Shown piece after piece: positions 37,601 to 51,600 of a DNA stretch of 64,000 bases (positions are counted from its first letter, which is position 1; every line of letters starts with the position of its first letter). Under the pieces are notes generated by a model. It was not told the DNA's origin, did not search any database, and saw only the letters and a list, made by a program, of their open reading frames with translations. Origin of the DNA: Apostichopus japonicus (taxonomy: Eukaryota; Echinodermata; Holothuroidea; Aspidochirotida; Stichopodidae); contig NC_092563.1 of assembly GCF_037975245.1 (NCBI RefSeq), positions 1,019,001 to 1,083,000 of the forward strand, read 5' to 3'. The translations under genes and the position numbers were made by a program.

Positions 37601-40600
37601 CCCCCTCATTGACCACATCCCTCCCATCCTACAGTATAAACCTGTTCTCACCCTATACTAGTGTTAGGTTCTTCAAGTTGTTCATCTACCAGCATACTCT
37701 CGGCATCACTAAGTTCTCCTCCCTCCCCACCCCCCCCCCCCCTCATTGACCACATCCCTCCCATCCTACAGTATAAACCTGTTCTCACCCTATACTAGTG
37801 TTAGGTTCTTCAAGTTGTTCATCTACCAGCATACTCTCGGCATCACTAAGTTCTCCTCCCTCCCCACCCCCCCCTCATTGACCACATCCCTCCCATCCTA
37901 CAGTATAAACCTGTTCTCACCCTATACTAGTGTTAGGTTCTTCAAGTTGTTCATCTACCAGCATACTCTCGGCTTCACTAAGTTCTCCTCCCTCCCCCCC
38001 CTCCTCATTGACCACATCCCTCCCATCCTACAGTATAAACCTGTTCTCACCCTATACTAGTGTTAGGTTCTTCAAGTTGTTCATCTACCAGCATACTCTC
38101 GGCATCACTAAGTTCTCCTCCCTCCCCACCCCCCCCCCCCCTCATTGACCACATCCCTCCCATCCTACAGTATAAACCTGTTCTCACCCTATACTAGTGT
38201 TAGGTTCTTCAAGTTGTTCCATCTACCAGCATACTCTCGGCTTCACTAAGTTCTCCTCCCTCCCCCCCCCTCCTCATTGACCACATCCCTCCCATCCTAC
38301 AGTATAAACCTGTTCTCACCCTATACTAGTGTTAGGTTCTTCAAGTTGTTCATCTACCAGCATACTCTCGGCATCACTAAGTTCTCCTCCCTCCCCACCC
38401 CCCCCCCCCTCATTGACCACATCCCTCCCATCCTACAGTATAAACCTGTTCTCACCCTATACTAGTGTTAGGTTCTTCAAGTTGTTCATCTACCAGCATA
38501 CTCTCGGCATCACTAAGTTCTCCTCCCTCCCCACCCCCCCCCCCTCATTGACCACATCCCTCCCATCCTACAGTATAAACCTGTTCTCACCCTATACTAG
38601 TGTTAGGTTCTTCAAGTTGTTCATCTACCAGCATACTCTCGGCATCACTAAGTTCTCCTCCCTCCATCCCATCAGGCTTCCTCTCTGCTTTCTTACGTAA
38701 GGTTCTATTTCTCTGTTTGGATAGGCTCTCCATGTCGTCTGTGTAGTCGAAGGCCCGCTTGACGGCAGCAAGTCGCTCCTGGATTCCAGAATCAGAGAGC
38801 AATTGAGATTATTGATGCCTTGCTACACTTAATAGAGCAATTGATATTAATGATGCCTTGCTACACTTAATAGAGCAATTGAGATTAATGATGCCTTGCT
38901 ACACTTAATAGAGCAATTGATATTAGCGATGCCTTGCTACTTAATATGAGGACAACAGTAGACTGCACACAAGGTTTTTCATGTGTTGATATTACTCTGG
39001 TTTTGATATTACTTCATGTTTTAATATTATTATAACATTAAGATACTTCCAGTCCGGTGGACACAGATTTCAAGAATGACTTTCATCCTAGATTTACTTT
39101 TGGAGTTATTGATTTTGTACGGATGTTTTAGACTTTGACCTCACTTGACCTTTCTTAAAACAATAGGGTGCTCGAGGTGAGTTGACTAGCAACACAGAAA
39201 GAACAAAATCATAAAGTAGCATGACAAACTGACTTACCAAACTATTAAAAAAAAGATAACCATCCAATATTTTTGTAGTAATCATGTTTAAGAGCAATAT
39301 AGTAGCTCTCACAAATAGCAAGCACACATACCAATGACATTGTCAAGTGTACAGTATATATATATATATATACCTTTCTGCCTAAGCAAAGAATCAAAGC
39401 AGAAAATACCATCCATGACCACTTGCATTTCAAATTAGTAAATCAAATGTAAAAATATTCTTGTTTCCTCCACAAGTTGGGAGAAAAGATGAAGATACCA
39501 CAGAAAAGAATGTCAAAGAGTAAGCCAATAATTGTGAAGCATGGTTAATATTTTTGACTTGATTTCTCAAACTTATTATTTTCCGTACAGTTTTGTTAGG
39601 CTTTACGAAGTATTGATCAAAGAGAACGTTAATTATTACCTTGCCCATAATTTTCTGCCCGGCAGCCAGTAGTTTCTTAGCAGCTTTAAAGTAAATAGTC
39701 TCTGGTTGGTTGTATGTCATGCAGTTATTACACATCAGGGTGAAATCCTCCTAAACAATATGAAAAGGAAAAAAAAGCGTATAAAGTGATTTCCTTGTCT
39801 CAGGAAATGAGATTTCGATGATACTGAAATGAAGTTAGCTCCAACATATTACTTTAAATGAGGTTTGAAGATTTTTGATATGGAATATAATGTGTTCATC
39901 TCTTGGTATAAAATATCATATTTCCTTTCAACTATATATTTGTATGCATATTGTAAATTATGATCCAATTGGTAGGAATACACGGTGCAATTATGAAAAG
40001 AGGGAAACATTCTTAAATCTCAAGTCTTTACTGTTAACACATAAACACACACACATCTCTTCCAGTCCTCCAACCCCTTTTGGTTTGCAGATATGTCACA
40101 AATAACTGATTATACCCTGTCCAATTAACAGGTAACATCTGTACCTGGTATTGTTCTATCAGAAGGTACTTTCTCTCTTTGATTTTCTTCCTCATGGTAC
40201 TGAAGTCCATCGGTTCAGCTATAATGGTGGAGTAACCTGGCGCGATCAAATCAGTCACAGGGTGAGCAAAGAACTTGTCCACATCTTTCCTGTAGAAAGG
40301 ATGGCAGAGGGGGGAAAAGAGTTAACCCCGATTACAGCCATGTGTCACTATCAAAGCATCTGACAGAAACAGAAACCAAACCTCAATCTATTCAGCCATG
40401 TTGCACTTGTCCTAGTAAAGGAGCTAATGTTATGCTATAAATGCAACTTGAAATTGAAGTTAGAGAGTGTGATTCACCACAAAACATCCCCCTTGACGGG
40501 TATGAATAAGAACTGAAATCAACCTTTACCTACAATGAACAAATAAACAATATGGTTTTGTATGATCAATGTTACAATTAAGAAGACCTGTACAGTACAT

Positions 40601-43600
40601 AAGTGATGAAATACAGGTTTTTATTCAGTTACTTACTTTCCCAATGATGTGTGTAAACTCTCCAGCACCTTGGTCAAGGGATCTTTAGCATCGAGACCTG
40701 CAAAAAGAACATGCAAGTCTGTGAAAGTACTGCCCGCACATTTGAAATTTACGCACTGACCATAAATTCTCTGGACAATGGTATGGTATGGTAATGGACA
40801 ACGATGATTTCAGGAAAATGTATACAGAACAGAATCCTGATAATAAGATCACCAAAATGAACTAGCAATATTGTATAAATTTTATCGAAATAGAATGGGA
40901 TATGTTTCAGCTTTTTTCCTTAGTCCAATGATATAGTAAGAATGGACACTTTGTAACAAGATATGCATTACCCTGTTATGTCACTACATGTTTACAAAAT
41001 ACACATGTGAAAAATGCCACTTAACTGGACTTCTGTCTCGGTCTGTACAAGGAACCAACGTACTAACTATTAAATAACTACCTTATACTAAACTACATTG
41101 CAAAAAACTTAAACATGCTTTTGCCAAGGGGTTTGAAAGTTGGAAAAAAAGGAATTGGGGCAAAATTTTGATGGTCGTTGGTCCTCTGAGATGACCAAGT
41201 TCCTGTACGGATGACTAAAATCACCATTGGAGGTTGTCCGGTGGACTGATTGTTTACATTGAATTCAGATTGCATTGTAACTGAATATCCCCCCCCCCCC
41301 CTTTCCTGGTGACTGTATGTTTTGTTGAAGACCTAAAGAGCTCCTTCACAAACGTAAACTGAACTGAATTTGGCCAAACTAGTTTCACCAAAAAACATCA
41401 TAGCATTGGAGAAATTAACAGGTTAATTGTAGCTTTAATTTTGGAGTTGAGAGATGTACAGTACTTCTTGAGTTATCATGTTTACAAGATTTTCAGACTT
41501 TGACTCAACTGTTGACCGCAAATGACCTTTGACCGCCACCAAGTTCCATAGGGTGCTTGAACTCACCAAGCTGGATCTGCATACCATGTATGAAGTTCAA
41601 CAAAGAGCTACTTTTCAAGTTATCGTATTTCATGTCAACAAAGTTGCTACACTTTTTAAGGACAGCCAAACTCGTGTTCGGACAACCAAAGAGGAAGACC
41701 TGGTTGTCCAAAGGACAATCAGCCAAAAGAAAACACCTTAAAAAACATTTGCCCTGCAGTATGAAGATATAAATATATTGATTTAGTAGTGAACCACTAG
41801 TTAGTCCAACGACTTAAAAATAAACAATTTCTCTGTACCTAGATTGAATTAGATAACCTACCCAAGCCTCTTATTTTCACTTCTTTCTCCCTTCCTCCTT
41901 TTGGTGATTGTTTTCTCTCATGATGAGCGGCGAGAAGTTTCTTTAGAGGTAAAACAGGAGTCTTTTCGCTGATATTAGCTTCAGGCTTCTCTGCCTCTGT
42001 AGCTTCCTGTTCTGCCACTTCTTCAACTCTTTCTATTTCTTCTTCGACCTCTGTTTCTTTGGTTTCTTCTTTCACACACTCGGCCGCCACCTCCTCCTCC
42101 TCCTCGGTTGGGTCCTCCATTTCAACCGTTTCGCTACTAGTGTGATCCGACTCCTTACTCTTCCGTAAAACAACAACCAAACATAGAGTGGTGATTAAAA
42201 GTTCAGAAGCAAGAGGAGATGTAAACACTCATAACAGCTTTTAATGGCAAATTAAAAGATACTAGAAAGTTCTATATTTACCTCAAAATTGTCAGTTTTC
42301 ATATAAACTCACATCAAACTGTGAAGAGAACCGTTCCTTTCTTATCCTCACTTTACAAATATGTAAATATTCATAGTCACAATTGTAACTAACAGAGATG
42401 TCAGAAGAGGGGTTCAATCACCATCACCTAAACACTTTTTAAATTACCTTGGCTTCATGCTTTCTTTTCTTTCTCCGTTTTCTCTTCACGGGCTCAGGTG
42501 TAGAGGCTGGCTCAAGATCTTTTTCTGGAGGGAGGACCAACTCCTGTGGTATAGCTATGCTGCTAGAAGCACCATCCTTTCCAACTTTCAGAACCAATTT
42601 CAGGGGTGGTTCTATGTGGGTAAATAATTACAATACATCACCTCATTTGAGTCTAAAGTTACAATTTGTGCATGTTTATATTTCTTTGTGAGTATTGCAA
42701 GAAGACGATGTCCCTGAGTAATTAGTAACATTTTAGGAAAGCTGTAACATGAGACCTTAACACTTATGGTATGCTCAATAAGCAAAAATTAACAATAATT
42801 TTAATTTCTTTTACTTCAAAACATAAATTTTGAAAATCCATTATTTTCATGTTCTGAGTGTTAAAGAGACAAACAGACAGGCCTTAACCCAGATTAAATA
42901 TCAGGCAGCGATCAACACTACTATCTATGGATATTCATCTATATTTCATACCATCGTTTTCAGCTACAAGCATGAAACATTAGACGGCGAAGTGTAGTTT
43001 GAGAGAAACAGGAATATCATGCCCATATATCTCCTCTTGTTTGCTTTGCTTCATTGTGTTTTATTTATTTATTATACTTATTAGTGAACAAAAGCAGAAG
43101 AGCAAATAACATTTAAGTATAACTTCAGTATGAAAGGAATAGTAGAAAGAGACCCCTTGTAGTACTTTACCCTATCTGTGAGCTTAAGTATGTGTTTTTA
43201 GAAATAAGTCAGGTCTATCCTGCAGAGCAACAACCATCCCTAATAATCTCACCACCTATCCTGCCCAGCCACATAAAATAGCAATTACACAATAAATAGC
43301 AATGTTTTACCAAATAAAATATAAATAGTACAATTTTATATATGAATATTATAGAACATCAGTAAAGATGAAATGAAATAATCTAATGTGATACTGACAT
43401 TTACAAATTATCCATTAAATCTGCATATAAACTTAAGGTAATTCTAGTTATTGCAAACATCTAAACAAATTGTAATATGCAAGACTGTTAATACTGATTT
43501 AAAATGATTGCAAATTTAAATAATTGAATGGCTGTTGTTTGAGCATTAAACTGAAAGGGACAGACCCAGTAAAAGATAGTCATGTTTGAAAGAAAAAATG

Positions 43601-44290
43601 CCACAGATTTTAACCTCCCCTGTTTAAGAGTAACCTATGAGCAAGCCAGTTATAATCATATTAATATCAATAACAAATAACCAAACTGTGTGTTTACTCA
43701 TTCTTTGAATTTTAATATGACAAGTTTACTCAAGTGTTTGCTGCTACAGGTCGACTCTGGTATTTAGAGGATTGCTCAAAACTATGCAATTCACTGACCA
43801 TAGATGAATCTTTTCATGCAACAGAGGCAACCAAGCCAATAAATGCAATCCTTAGTTGTAACATGATTCAAGCAAAATACATGCAATGTGGTACTAGGCC
43901 TAGTACTGGTAGACCCTACAGTAAATGCCAAAAAAAAGATAATTGACTTTTGATCTTTCGTTCGAAAACTCCCTGGACAACCAGACTGAAATAATTTTAT
44001 TACAAGGTTAAAGGCTACAATTTGTGCAGTAAACGCTGCAGAAACTGCAACTCCGTAAGTTTGCTTAAGTCTAACGTGTATTTGTATAATTTTCGTCTAA
44101 CTGGTACAAGTATAAATACAATCACCAATTTAGACAGCAACTGAGTCCTATGTTGTATTAGTTCAGTTAGAAAGACGAGTTCATTGGAAAGTAACAGAAA
44201 AATTTAAACACATGGAATGCTTCACGAAATAAAGTTACCATTTGAAGAAGGTTTTTCTGCTCTGTATTGTCGTTTGTTTTTTCTTCCCAT
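31632..44290 (-). CDS. BRD9: BRD7/BRD9-type bromodomain protein (SWI/SNF subunit)
   Basis: Fifteen coding exons on the minus strand: 44239-44290, 42448-42611, 41862-42159, 40637-40697, 40145-40289, 39640-39750, 38591-38778, 35943-36060, 35328-35508, 35012-35147, 34383-34494, 33772-33843, 33186-33309, 32452-32675 and 31632-31841. All phases agree (2196 nt, 731 aa; human BRD7 and BRD9 are ~600-650). The N-terminus has the family motif PPLKLVLKVG and a KRKRRKKRKH basic stretch, then a Glu-rich linker (residues ~73-170). The bromodomain spans ~172-277 (APGYSTII, PMDF, and the acetyl-lysine Asn254 in MTYN). The C-terminal half has the BRD7/9-specific blocks MGFLRREQDGTTSL, YGPFSSYAPKYDST and YSTYGDE, ending near SVRSAMGIS. 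BRD7 and BRD9 are acetyl-lysine readers in the PBAF and ncBAF remodelling complexes. Invertebrates usually have one co-ortholog; the symbol follows the TRIP13 linkage. Intron 11 starts with GC (AAAGAG|gcaagt). It is divergent with TRIP13. Confidence 0.95.
36445..38650 (-). repeat. Exon-derived minisatellite, ~17 copies of ~120-137 bp
   Basis: Each unit contains, on the minus strand, the coding stretch for ELSDAESMLVDEQLEEP, the end of coding exon 7 and its donor GG|GTGAGA, then ~25 bp of intron, a poly-G tract of variable length and 'gtggtcaatgag'. The copy nearest the unique part of exon 7 (38591-38650) is the functional one; the other ~16 follow in the downstream intron. Copies at about 36.5-36.9 kb are more diverged, those from 37.0 kb on are nearly identical, and they differ mainly in poly-C length. 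The repeated plus-strand SLPSYSINLF frames are artefacts. Confidence 0.93.
38806..38940. repeat. ~43-bp tandem repeat, 4 copies
   Basis: Units of the form 'agagcaattga', 'ttaatgatgcc', 'ttgctacacttaat' occur in the intron just upstream (in transcription) of bromodomain-gene exon 7, about 28 bp from its acceptor. Confidence 0.92.
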
Positions 44291-45675
44291 CTTCGTTGAA
44301 ATTATACTTTAACCTGACTGCTATTCATTGAGAAGTAACAGACAAAGCGATGTTCAGAGCTAACATAGTTTGAGACCAGATATAACAATTCTCACGATCT
44401 CTCCGTGTGAAGTCCATTGATAACTAATGTATTAGATGACGTTGTAGACTGAAGGGTTAATCTGACCGTACGTTATCTGAGCTCGTTCATCTTTCTGTAC
44501 GGGTCTAAAAAACCGTGTGGGAGATATAATATAGGCATGTAACCTAAGTTTTTCGGGTGAAATTGTCTGGCGGAAACTTCAACTTATAATTTTATGTAGC
44601 TGTACGGTCTTTATAGTGCGTCGATGCTGAGTTATTTGTTTGAAACTTGACAAGGAACTTCACCTCACATTATGAAGTGATCCATAGCAAAAGTCCAATA
44701 ATCCGAATCAGGCTGTAGTTGAGACTGTAGGACAAAGTTGATAGTCTTCAAGTTCAAGCACATTACACCGGGTGAATAGTAATAGTAGGCTACTTCAATA
44801 ACCTAATTTAACTTAAAACCTAGGAGGTCCTAACAATCGGTACATGATGAGGACTAGCCTATATGCCATTGTAGCCTAGGCTATACCGTTTGGCATCTAG
44901 TCAAGGATAGCGCTGTTGTTTTAAAATTTATGTGGTTAAACCTAAAATACCTAATTAAAAGTATTCAACATAGACTAGGCCCCATTTCTATGGTTTTAGA
45001 TTATATCAATGACCATACAGTGTGAACTTGAAAGAATATTATGATTAATATTAACCTAAATGACTGAGTCTGATGACTAGAATGTGAAGTCGGCATATGT
45101 TAACTAAGTTATAGTTATACGTAAGTTAGCGATCATTCTAAATTGTAAGAGTTAAAACAATTAAGCATTGCAAAAAAATAATTACAACTCAATGTCATTT
45201 GGAATCATTTCTTATTTGCAACTCTTATTCTTAAGTTTTAGTTTGGCATTAACTTGTAATAGATTTAAGGACTAAGCTAGTTTCTGATGATATTTAGCCT
45301 GGCTAGGCCTAGATACCGTTTACCCAGTTTGCAATACATTTAACGGTGTTATGATTGGCATGATGAGGATAAAATAATATTTCGTAATGATAATTTAGGC
45401 CTAACACTACAGTGTGACCTAGGTACGATAGTAATATCTGGGGGCTGTGTCATTCCGCCATCGGTACTTTCCGCCATTTTTCTTGCCTAAGAGGCATTTA
45501 ATTTCCCAAACCTGATGACTTTAACCAAAATATTCATGATATTTTAGCTGTGTTTCATGACTTGCAACCTTGGAATTACCCCCTTGTTATGAATTGAATT
45601 GAAATAATTATGACTTTCAGAGATTGCAAAGTGTGCATCGAATACTTACTCTACAACTTGCAAGTAGCCACAACG
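44291..45675. promoter_or_regulatory. Divergent BRD7/9-TRIP13 promoter region
   Basis: About 1.4 kb separates the two initiator codons, which point away from each other, so both promoters and any 5' UTRs must lie here unless there are distant non-coding exons. The sequence is AT-rich and I see no CpG-island-like stretch or clear TATA box. The human pair BRD9/TRIP13 is also arranged head-to-head. Confidence 0.7.
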
Positions 45676-48600
45676 ATGAATGGCGTTGGGGAACTCGGTG
45701 CAGCCCTACCTGCCTCAAGTTCTGGTGACAGAGAGGTTTCTTCTGTCCACATTGAAGTCTGTCAGAGTACATACAGGTAATACAAGTATTCAAAATGGAA
45801 AGCTGTACTTTGTGTTTTGTTGTTATTCTGATTCATCATGACTAAAGATTCATGTGTAATTTGATACACCTCAATCTAATTGTCATATATATTTTGATAC
45901 AATTGTGTGGCTATTCCAACTTCACAAGTTAGTAACTCTTTAATCTTATGGGTACAGCAAATTTGTGTGTGTTCATTGTTTTGGTCGGCACCCCTTTTGA
46001 AGTCTATGCCAAAGTTCATTGTAAGCTGTAGCAATTTTGGCAGTAGACTAATATAACAGATTATATTTTCAGGTACCTTTATATATCCTTGAAAATTGGA
46101 GGACAGTACCACAAGCATTTTGCAAATTCAATGCAAAATTCAAATTTACATATTGCAGATATGAAGTCACTGAAATGCAAATGAAGTCCAATTGAAAGTA
46201 TTGTCTCGATGTGTTGGAATAATCTTTAACTTTAAAAATGCACAGCATGATAATCTCCCAACATTTGGTCATATGTGGTGGGGGTAGGCTCAGTCGGGGT
46301 GGGGGTGGGGAGGGGACTAGGTGGCAAAATACATAATCACCTAAAAACTTCATGAATAGATGGATCTGTTCTGTGCAATGTAGCGCAAATTTCTTTTAAT
46401 GATAATAATAATCAGCAGTTATTTTATCGATGCTTATGTGTTGGGTGGCTTCCAATTCAACAGTTTGGCTCAAATTTGGAATCTTTTTCAATTTAGTAAG
46501 TCCTTTCAAATGGGAAACCGTATATTGCTCTTGAATGAAAAACCCACCTTACTTTTGATTCGTCCGGGTGTCAAACACGGAACCTACTGATTGCTTCAAA
46601 TGGTACCATCCTTATCCACTCTGCCACAGCTCTGGTTTTTTTTCAACAAAATATATTACCTTGTTTTTTACATTCCCAAACAAAACAGGCACTTTTAATA
46701 CACATCTAAAATGTTTCCAAAAGGCACTAATACAAATGGGGTGCTTTTCATTAACAGAAAGGGGGCACTTTTGATGTTTTTCACAAAACTGGGGGCATGG
46801 GTCTCCCTCACCCCAGCTCCACTGTCCTTGAATGTGTTATGGAATATTAAATAACTACTTGTTTTCATTCAATTACCAAGAGAGAAGGGTTATATCTCTT
46901 TACTATTTAAAGTAAACGAGAGAACATTTTCTGTTACAGCACAGTAACAACAAGCGAAATCCAAGATCATGTTCGCGAAATGCTGTACAAGATGAAAGAT
47001 CTATACGGGGACATTCATCTAGCAGAATTTGAAGACCCTTTCCTCACTGAGCATGTAAAATACATTGCTATAACAGACACAGAATTAACTGGTGCTGGCA
47101 AACAGGTGAGTTAAGTGAAATTCAGGATATATATGCTATTTATATACAGAATGGATTTTGTGTTCTAACTTCTACGACAAACTGGGGTTTGTTAAACAGA
47201 CTTATCATTTGTTTATGTACTTAATATCTACTAGCAGAAACGGCTAGTGCCTCTTAGGCTCTTTTTCTAGTGATAAATGGTGAAATCCACTGGCATGTAG
47301 CCATTAAAATAGCCAGATTTTTGAAGTCTAACATGGCAAGTACATCAGTCACCTTGTAATAATCATATCTGCAGTAAACTGTAGTTTAACTGTTAGGAAG
47401 GAGAGTATCAATATGAATTTTCTCAGGGACTGGTTATATTTTTTCACCCCTTTAAGTGTAACATGCCGTTGGACTCTGGCCATTATTAAGGAGATTTGTA
47501 ATCGTTAGGAATTTCTTTGTTTTGATTGTCCGTAGACTGTAAACCTTCGTTCTGTTCATCTCTGGATACACGTCTTTAGTCTGAATGAAGAAGGACCAGC
47601 AGCAGAGGAGTTAGAAGGAGAAGAAATGTCAGCAGCCAATCACTGGCTGCTACCTGCAAGTAAGACATGGTCAGGGGCGGTGGAAGTGGGGTCAATATCG
47701 GAGGGGGCAGGGGGGGAATCAAACTTTGAGGAGCATTGGGACATGTGACTGACGTAATTTAAGATGTGACATTGTATCATAGGTTTTATATATGATATTA
47801 CATAATTGTGATATGTAGTGTTTGGCTGTCATGCAATATAACACATAACAAATGTATTATATCTTCTGATGTGATGTGATATGATTTAATATTGTTAAGT
47901 ACAAAAGATTGTGTGCTGTTAGTGAGCTATTTCAGGCAGTACAGAGCTTGAAGCTTCCCACTTTTTTTTTCTTTTTTTTTGTTGCCAAGGATCTGAATGT
48001 GCTTTTCAATATAACATAACTTACAAATTTATGTTTTGCTTTTTTTGTGTTCATACCGGTGTTAAATATCATTGCAGATGATATGGAAGGCCTTTGGGAT
48101 AATTTAATATTTGATGGTCCAATCAAATCCAACTTACTGCAGTATGCGATGACAACCCTTCTATTTTCTGATCGTAAAGTGGACCCTAGTATCATATCCT
48201 GGAACAGGGTGGTACTCCTTCATGGTATGGACTTTTGCCCTCCTGTGTGTATTACCATATTCATGAACTTAAGTTACGGTGTACATCAACAATTTAGGAC
48301 ACATTTTGTGAGAAGCTTTTGACTCAGTTTACACTGCTGGGTATTAAATAGAGGTTTGAAAAGTATAATTTCTTATGTGTCGAGTGATATATACAGGAAA
48401 CTGAAAATGATTTGTTCCAGTATGAAACAGTAACTGCAGTGTTATGCTGTATTATTCATTTTACTTTTGTGAAATTTTGTGATGGCTCCTCAAGTTTTTA
48501 ATAGCATAGTGTGATATTTTAGTAGTAGCAACAACTGCCTCCGAGAGTGCACTTCAGTTGTGTTCTATTTTTAGTAGTAGCAACAACTGCCTCCGAGAGT

Positions 48601-51600
48601 GCCCTTCAGTTGTGTTCTATTTTTGGTACTTGCAGGACCACCAGGTACAGGGAAGACATCTCTCTGCAAAGCACTAGCTCAGAAGCTGACAATTAGACTT
48701 TCCGACAGGTAAATTACACAAATATTTTGATGTATTTGTTTTGCATTCTAAATTCTTAAACCCTTTGTTTATATGTGCTCAAATTTGTAATACATAGTTA
48801 TTATTTTCTAACACAGTAACACAGTGATAATGAATTTATCCTGTTCTGGAAAGCATTTAGAATTTGTTTATAGTCCTTCTGCAGTAAGATTTGATAACAG
48901 CTGTTTGGGTCTACAGGTGATGTTTAGTGTCTCTGGTCATACATGTTCCTCAGCACAAAATATGGTTTGTTGGATATTTGTCAAAGCAGATGTTGTTTTT
49001 TGAAATGTTGCAAAGTTGATGGAAAAAGATTAGTTAAAGAAAGGACACAGAACTGCTTAATACTGGTGCAATCAATATATTGTGCTCTCTGCTACGGCTA
49101 AGATGTGACTGGATGAACAATAGGATGCTTGTATAGTGTGTAGAGACAGAGATATAACCTATGACCTTGATGATGTAGTTAGTTGCTATGCTGAAAATCA
49201 AAACCAATTGGAAGTGAGAGGATAGTGGATTGGTCCATTATGTTGCTAGTGGTGTTGGTATAAGGGATTAGAAGAAGACACATGTGGAATATAGTTTGAA
49301 CAGTACATTATTCAATAGCCGAATTATGTTGAGTCTTTATAAGTCTTTTTCAGTGGTGCGGTGTATGGCCCGATGTAGATTGCAGGGTATCTAAGTGACC
49401 TTCAAACAATATTAAGCAATAATTGGAGAGACAAAATGATCAAAAATCTTGATTTTTTTTTTTTTTTTTTTTTTTTTTCTGCTAACGGTTATGATCACAA
49501 TTTTGATGTGTTTGTCCATTTTTTTCCTCTCTTTTATGTAAATTTTGGTAAATCCCAAAATGAAATAGAAAAGTTTATTTTGTCAACTTCATGCAGGTAT
49601 TCGTTTGGCCAGTTTATAGAAATAAACAGTCATAGCCTATTTTCAAAATGGTTTTCAGAGGTGAGTTGGTATTTTTCACAAGATTATATATTAAGTACAG
49701 ATGACTAATATTAAGTTTCATATTAAGTTTCAATGAATATATTAAGTATTTATTTCACAAGACTATATTAATTTTATATCATGTGTCTCAACATCTTGTG
49801 ATACTTAGAGGTAGAAACAGTTCTGAAATTGCTACAATAAGAAGAACAAACTGGCCACACTGTCACATGGTTCAACACGGATCTGAAATTTATCTTCCCT
49901 AACTTTAATTTCCTTTGAAATGGATATATTGTCAACATGAGTCCACCATAAGAACTTTTGAGGATAAAATTTGTGACAGATATGGAAAGACAGTTAGCAA
50001 GCAGACAGTTAATATGCAGGAATAAGGTACTTGGATAATACTAGTACTCTGTAATCTTTGATGTGGACACATAGTAACTTGTTTTATTGTGTTACATTTC
50101 ATAACATAAAAACAAAACAAATACCTTTATGATATAACTCTTTAGGAATTGTTGCATGCTGGCTCCTTTGTTTCTTGACAAACTTGATGACAATGCTTCT
50201 CATGACAGAAATCTAATATTGTGTGACACACACTCTTGCAAAAATGTTAAAAGAAAGTAACTTTTTCCTCTCAACAGAGTGGCAAACTTGTAATGAAAAT
50301 GTTTCAGAAGATTCAAGAGCTCATAGATGACCCTGAAGCAATTGTCTTTGTTTTAATTGATGAGGTAACAAAGGGATAATCCTAGTGCAGTAAGGTTGTT
50401 GTTTTTATACCATGAAAGAAATAATCAAGCTTCATCATTTTTGCAATTTCCTTTGTTTTAGTTGATGAGGGACTATAAAAGGCGATACACTAACAATAAT
50501 AATCATTTACGCCATTATCTTTTAAAGTTGTTGGTTGTGTTTCCGACATAACTAGCCCTCCCTTGCATAGCACTTGATCACAACATATATCATTAAGCAT
50601 GTTACATGAATGCATATAAGTTTCATTAGCTCAAGAAATTTCCATTCAAGCATATTAAGACAGAACTTTATGAAGAGCATTGCTCCCAACAGTTTCATAA
50701 ACAAAAAAAAACTCACTCCACTTGGGAGATATCTTTAGTCTATTATTGGTATCTGGGTGGTGTCATTTTGTAAATCTGTGAAGTCATAATGCCACAAGGA
50801 TCTGAAATGATAACTTCCTCTCTTCTTTTCTCTTCCAATTTTCAAAGAAGAATGTTGCTATTGAAATCAGTACCATCAGTAGGTCATGTAAACAATGTTT
50901 CAATGTTCTAGATTCAGTTTTTGCAAAGCCCATCTCCATTACAGAAAATAAACATATCTTAGGTATGAAGGATAAAACGTAGTAAAAAGAAGATCAAAAA
51001 TCAAAACGATGTCAAAAATTAGAACTCAATAAAATCTGAAAAGTTTTGTTTACAGGAACAATATTTTTCTGTTAAATTTCCCAAATGGAATCAGTTATTT
51101 TCTGAGTTGTTTGGGGAGGTTGTTCAAGCCAGATATCTCTATCACAGATATCAATAAGGATGGCTGGTTACGTCCTCTTTTAAGCAAACATTTAGTGTGG
51201 GCCCTTCAGTGCTTTAATACTATTAAAATGTGTTTATGTTAATGATATTATTGAAAAGCAGCTAGTTCATTAATTGACTTACAAAAATAATGAAGAAAAA
51301 CATTTTTCAATTTTTTTTATTTTCCTGTTTCGTTAGGTTGAAAGTCTTACGGCAGCAAGACAGAGTTCACTGAGTGGTTCTGACCCGTCTGATGCAATAA
51401 GAGTGGTCAACGCCCTCTTGACACAAATTGACCAAATTAAAAAGTAAGCAGTGAATATCCCTTAAAAAAGTAGTATTCTTCCTCCAGAGGTGTTTCCTAT
51501 ATGTTCTTAATTATACAAGATGTTTTCAAGGCTCTGGTGACACATTAACCAAATTATAAAAAGTTAAGTAATAAGTATTCTTAAAAATGCTCAATTGTTT

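Noticed and set aside
36941-38700. CRISPR-like or protein-repeat array on the plus strand
   Set aside because: Units are contiguous with no spacers, and the repeat is demonstrably the end of a minus-strand exon plus its donor; the plus-strand frames are shadows.
45610-45675. TRIP13 starting at the upstream in-frame ATG
   Set aside because: Possible, but the added 22 residues have no match to the family N-terminus, whereas the ATG at 45676 gives the usual length. Kept as an alternative.
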